Shown here: positions 61,264 to 64,000 of the stretch, in pieces
Numbering within the stretch: position 1 is the first letter of the stretch
How the letters are laid out: every line of letters begins with the position of its first letter
Assembly: GCA_964398055.1 (NCBI GenBank)
Contig: CAYNLK010000030.1
Location: forward strand, 1-64,000
Reading direction: 5' to 3'
Source: CAYNLK01 sp964398055
GTDB lineage: Bacteria > Chloroflexota > Anaerolineae > 4572-78 > J111
Length of the DNA: 64,000 nt
Made by a program: the position numbers and the translations under genes
The notes under the pieces: generated by a model
What the model was told of the DNA's origin: nothing
Database searches by the model: none
Seen by the model: the letters and a program-made list of their open reading frames with translations, nothing else

Positions 61264-61701
61264 TTATGGCTCAGGCGGTAGTTTGCCAACCCCTTGCTTG
61301 ACCAGGGTCAATTCGTTACCGCCCGCCTCAGTAGCACGATAGGATATCTGGTCCATAGTTTGCCGGATCAGGTGAAGCCCCATTCCCCCCGGCACTCGCT
61401 TGGTCAGTGGCAAAGTAAGATCCGGCGTGGCAACGCGGGTTGGATCAAACGGCGGGGCATAGTCGCGCAGGCTGATGACCAAATCATCGACCTTTCGTTC
61501 GACCACAATCTCAACCTGCCCCGCCTGGCCCCGGTAGCCATGCAAGATGATATTGGTAACGGCCTCGTCAACGGCCAGTTGCAGGTTAGGAATTATGCCC
61601 GGAGCAACACCCAGCGCCACCGCGGTTTTCTCCACAAAATCACGAACCTTAGCCAAGTTCTGCAGATCAGCGGCAACATGCAAGGAAAAATGGGGTGTCA
61701 T
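61264..61701 (-). CDS. RsbW-like anti-sigma factor / Ser kinase (HATPase_c)
   Basis: This protein of about 145 residues has the GHKL ATPase fold of RsbW/SpoIIAB: the N box NLQLAVDEAVTNIILHGY, LRDYAPPFDP and the G2 box VPGGMGLHLI. It should bind either a sigma factor (or other target) or the STAS protein encoded just upstream and phosphorylate the latter. I use the ATG at 61701; a TTG seven codons upstream is possible and the Shine-Dalgarno is poor for both. No sigma factor is encoded in this operon, although one lies at 57021-57944. Confidence 0.9.
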   Translation of the reverse strand: MTPHFSLHVAADLQNLAKVRDFVEKTAVALGVAPGIIPNLQLAVDEAVTNIILHGYRGQAGQVEIVVERKVDDLVISLRDYAPPFDPTRVATPDLTLPLTKRVPGGMGLHLIRQTMDQISYRATEAGGNELTLVKQGVGKLPPEP

Positions 61702-61724
61702 CAAAGTTCCACTGGTTACCAAAC

Positions 61725-62135
61725 CTAGAATGAGGCGACCGCGTCCTTGAGCTTGTGATGGATTTCCAGAAACATATCAAACCCCGCTGTTCTGATAACA
61801 TCGAGTACGGCCGGTTTGGGGTTGAGTAGTTTGAGCTGCGCCGACTTGAAGGTCCCGGCTGCCACCCCCCGGCGCACCTCCGCATCACTCTGTTCGGGAG
61901 TGGCGGCGCGAAAAATAGTAAAGATGGTGTGCAGCGCCCGTAGCCCGGCGCTGCTCATATAAGTGACCTTGGCCAAATCAAGGAGCAAGGCGCGGCAGCC
62001 GGCCTGGTAGGCTTCCCTGGCCTGCCTTTCAAGTTCCTGGTAAGAGCTGGCGTCAATCTCGCCGCTCAGGTGAAAGACGGTGACCGGCAGCCGGCCCTGT
62101 TCCTGTGAAACTACAATCTGCATTTGAGAAGCCAC
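61725..62135 (-). CDS. STAS-domain anti-anti-sigma factor (RsbV-like)
   Basis: This protein of about 136 residues has the STAS fold: VTVFHLSGEIDASSYQELE and LLLDLAKVTYMSSAGLRALHTI. Ser62 aligns with the phosphorylated Ser of SpoIIAA. GGAGGTGATG lies seven bases before the GTG at 62135, which I take as the start; an ATG two codons earlier is too close to the Shine-Dalgarno. It is 69 bases after the phosphatase gene and 23 before the kinase gene, so the three form a classic partner-switching set. Confidence 0.92.
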   Translation of the reverse strand: MASQMQIVVSQEQGRLPVTVFHLSGEIDASSYQELERQAREAYQAGCRALLLDLAKVTYMSSAGLRALHTIFTIFRAATPEQSDAEVRRGVAAGTFKSAQLKLLNPKPAVLDVIRTAGFDMFLEIHHKLKDAVASF

Positions 62136-62204
62136 GAACATCACCTCCATATTCAGGTTATTCAAACCAATCTATTTTACCTCAATCTTTGGTTGACCAG
62201 CCAA

Positions 62205-63443
62205 TCAGCCAGGCGCAACCACGGGCAGATGCTGCACCACGAGCATGGTAATATCATCATACTGAGGGGCCTCACCGATATGGCCGCGCAGGGCGGTTTC
62301 GATTCGACTGAGCAGGGCGCCGGCTGATGAAGCTGCCGGCTCTAACAGCGCCAGCAGTTTTTCTTTGGTGAACATTTGACCGGCCGAATTTTGGGCATCA
62401 GGCACCCCGTCAGTAAAGGCCAGTAAGATGTCACCCTGCTCCAGATAAACTTCCTCTACTCTGAAATCGATGTTAGGGAAGATACCCACAATCGGCCCGG
62501 TAGGCCTTAGCTGGGACTTCACCCCGGCCCGGCCAAGAATGAGGGGCGGTTCATGGCCGGCATTGATGTAAGTGAGGCAACCGCTGAGCGGATCAAGTAA
62601 GCCGAAAAAGAAGGTGACAAACATGTTAGCCCGGTCGTGGGTATAAGCAACATAATTATTGGTCAGGGTGACCGCATTTTTCAGCCGGGTCGCGCTGTCG
62701 ACCCGTGACCCCGGTCGCAGCGGGGCTGACCATAGTTCAGTTGAAAGATCAGGCAGGTTGGCAAAGAATTCCAGGTTGGATAAGGCTCGAAGCAAGCTGC
62801 GAAACAGGGTCATGTAGAGCGCGGCCCCCACCCCCTTGTCAGAGACATCGGCTATAACCAGGCCAAGCCTGGCTTCGGCCGGCAGCGCAAAAACATCATA
62901 AAAATCACCGGCTACTTCGCGAGCGGCCTGAAAATAGGCGACCATCTCCCAGCCCGGTAACTGCGGTATTTTGTCCGGTAAAAAGCCAGCCTGAATTTCA
63001 TGACCGATTTCCAATTCCCGTTCCAGCGCTCTGAGATAGAGTTGCTCCTGGTCGCGCAGCCGCTTTCGTTCCAAACAGGCGCTCATTCGAGCTTTCAGCA
63101 GAACCTCATCAAAAGGTTTGGGGAGATAATCGTCGGCCCCCAATTGGATGCCTTTGACCACACTGTCCAGATCGTGCATAGCCGAAATGATGATCACCGG
63201 GATATGGCGCCAGTGCGGGTTAATCTTCAGTTGGGCCAACACCTCAAAACCGTCCATCTCAGGCATCATGATATCGAGTAAGATAATATCCGGATTCTCA
63301 GCCGCAACTTGCCTGAGGGCCTCCTGACCGTTTCCGGCCCTGACGGTATTACAGTTCAGCTCCTCAAATTCTTGTTCCAGGAAATCGATATTGAAAGGCT
63401 CATCATCAACGATCAAAATCTTGGGCCGTTGGGCTTTGTCCAT
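62205..63443 (-). CDS. Response regulator with PP2C phosphatase output (RsbU-like)
   Basis: This 412-residue protein has a receiver (about 8-125, acid pair Asp13/Asp14, phospho-acceptor Asp57 in IILLDIMMPEMDG, Lys in LPKPFDE), a short coiled coil (ERKRLRDQEQLYLRALERELEIGHEIQ) and a PP2C/SpoIIE phosphatase (about 165-405). Metal residues sit in AGDFYDVF, VIADVSDKGVGAAL and LLAFTDGVPDA. It should dephosphorylate the STAS protein encoded downstream when the receiver is active. The ATG at 63443 follows GAGGA by six bases. It begins two bases after the upstream receiver gene. Confidence 0.94.
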   Translation of the reverse strand: MDKAQRPKILIVDDEPFNIDFLEQEFEELNCNTVRAGNGQEALRQVAAENPDIILLDIMMPEMDGFEVLAQLKINPHWRHIPVIIISAMHDLDSVVKGIQLGADDYLPKPFDEVLLKARMSACLERKRLRDQEQLYLRALERELEIGHEIQAGFLPDKIPQLPGWEMVAYFQAAREVAGDFYDVFALPAEARLGLVIADVSDKGVGAALYMTLFRSLLRALSNLEFFANLPDLSTELWSAPLRPGSRVDSATRLKNAVTLTNNYVAYTHDRANMFVTFFFGLLDPLSGCLTYINAGHEPPLILGRAGVKSQLRPTGPIVGIFPNIDFRVEEVYLEQGDILLAFTDGVPDAQNSAGQMFTKEKLLALLEPAASSAGALLSRIETALRGHIGEAPQYDDITMLVVQHLPVVAPG

Positions 63444-63445
63444 TA

Positions 63446-64000
63446 TCAATCCTCGTCGAGGCCGGCCAACAAATGGCGCAAATCCCGGGCCTGACCGCGC
63501 AACTGCTTGAAATAATCGGTGCCGGTGATTTGGCTCACCTGCTGGGTTTTTCTGGCTTTATCCACTTCAATGCGCAGTTCAGCCACCTGCTGTTTTAAAC
63601 GCTGCTCGCGGGCGTAAACCTCGCGAGCCATGTGTTGGAAGACGCGGGCTAACTGGCCCAAGTCATCACTCCGGGCGGCCACCTCGGCCAAACTCTCCGG
63701 CGCAAAGATTTCAGCCTCGACTGCGGCCGCGGCGTCGGTTAAGTGGGCCACCGTCCGCAAGTAGGCCAATTCCTGGTCACGCAATCGTTTCTTTTCCAAA
63801 CTGGCGCTGAGACGCGCCTTCAGCAAGACCTCATCAAAAGGCTTGGGCAGGTAATCCTCGGCGCCCAGCTCGATGCCCCTGACCACACTCGCCAGCTCAC
63901 TCAGCGCCGAGATGACGATAACCGGAATGTCGCGCCAGACCTTATTTGCCTTCAATTGCGCCAGCACCTGGAAACCATCCAGCTCCGGCATCATAATATC
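63446..64000 (-). CDS. Receiver-domain protein with coiled coil, 5' end outside the window
   Basis: Only the C-terminal 184 codons are present. The frame is open to the right edge, where it reads DIMMPELDG; the Asp at the very edge is the phospho-acceptor. The receiver ends near EDYLPKPFDEVLLKARLSA. A long charged coiled coil follows (RLRDQELAYLRTVAHL... to ...EQRLKQQVAELRIEVDKA), ending in FKQLRGQARDLRHLLAG. The receiver is very similar to that of the next gene (shared LPKPFDEVLLKAR), suggesting duplication. It probably forms the input side of the partner-switching operon. Confidence 0.88.
   Translation of the reverse strand, partial: DIMMPELDGFQVLAQLKANKVWRDIPVIVISALSELASVVRGIELGAEDYLPKPFDEVLLKARLSASLEKKRLRDQELAYLRTVAHLTDAAAAVEAEIFAPESLAEVAARSDDLGQLARVFQHMAREVYAREQRLKQQVAELRIEVDKARKTQQVSQITGTDYFKQLRGQARDLRHLLAGLDED

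Overview
The window looks like a chromosomal segment of a heterotrophic member of the Chloroflexota (Anaerolineae/Caldilineae-like). The reasoning is indirect. GC is moderate to high, TTG and GTG starts are frequent behind good Shine-Dalgarno sequences, and the gene mix is typical of that phylum: ATP-binding-subunit-less CUT1 sugar ABC operons under LacI control, DUF951, SARP/NB-ARC/TPR regulators, cyclase/AAA/TPR giants, a helicase-associated-domain protein, MttB-superfamily methyltransferases and heptamer-phased intergenic repeats. No rRNA, tRNA, CRISPR array, transposase or prophage was seen. The last gene (63446-64000) runs off the right edge.

Layout. 1-7067: a LacI-regulated oligosaccharide uptake operon (regulator, binding protein, two permeases, intracellular GH3 beta-glucosidase) with matching operators before the regulator and before the binding-protein gene. 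7088-7743: a VapBC-type PIN/RHH toxin-antitoxin pair. 7805-10823: M16 peptidase, DUF951 protein and a non-pyrrolysine MttB-like methyltransferase. 10919-12486: V4R sensor protein plus a receiver/degenerate-GGDEF protein. 12761-17051: FtsH, a DUF368 (undecaprenyl-phosphate translocase family) membrane protein, a MerR-like coiled-coil protein and DUF1232. 17369-31158: accessory and secreted functions (leaderless helicase-associated-domain protein, VOC protein, a 760-residue pentapeptide-repeat protein, a SARP/NB-ARC/TPR regulator, FAD oxidoreductase, SRPBCC protein, secreted Cys-paired repeat protein, CocE-type hydrolase). 31267-31850: a MazF-type toxin-antitoxin pair. 31897-39265: an operon of a second MttB-like methyltransferase with a complete Opp/Dpp-type ABC importer. 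39439-43626: two ABC exporter half-subunits separated by a repeat-flanked four-helix-bundle gene. 43824-49408: a cell-division/envelope-signalling cluster (FtsB-like protein, FHA-winged-helix regulator, Ser/Thr kinase, and a membrane-anchored GH3 protein that has lost its catalytic residues). 49685-56966: hisS, NAD kinase, B-box/TPR membrane protein and a soluble-adenylyl-cyclase-like giant. 57021-59779: a probable three-gene operon of a GntR-type regulator fused to a B12-binding domain, a Lon-N-like protein and a sigma-70 factor. 59986-64000: a small protein and an RsbU/RsbV/RsbW-type partner-switching operon with a ParA/MinD-like ATPase.

The best candidate for an undescribed system is the 57.0-59.8 kb operon. 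Its first gene joins a GntR winged helix to a CarH-like cobalamin-binding module that keeps the axial His and cap Trp but has QN in place of the EH pair. It is preceded by a consensus promoter and three GntR-type boxes spaced exactly 10 bp apart, and it is followed by a sigma factor. Other strong leads are the MttB-ABC importer operon, the pseudo-enzyme GH3 beside a Ser/Thr kinase, the cyclase whose two domains appear to share a single composite active site, and the repeat-flanked four-helix-bundle cassette inside an ABC exporter locus. All functional statements come from reading motifs by eye; no database search was run.
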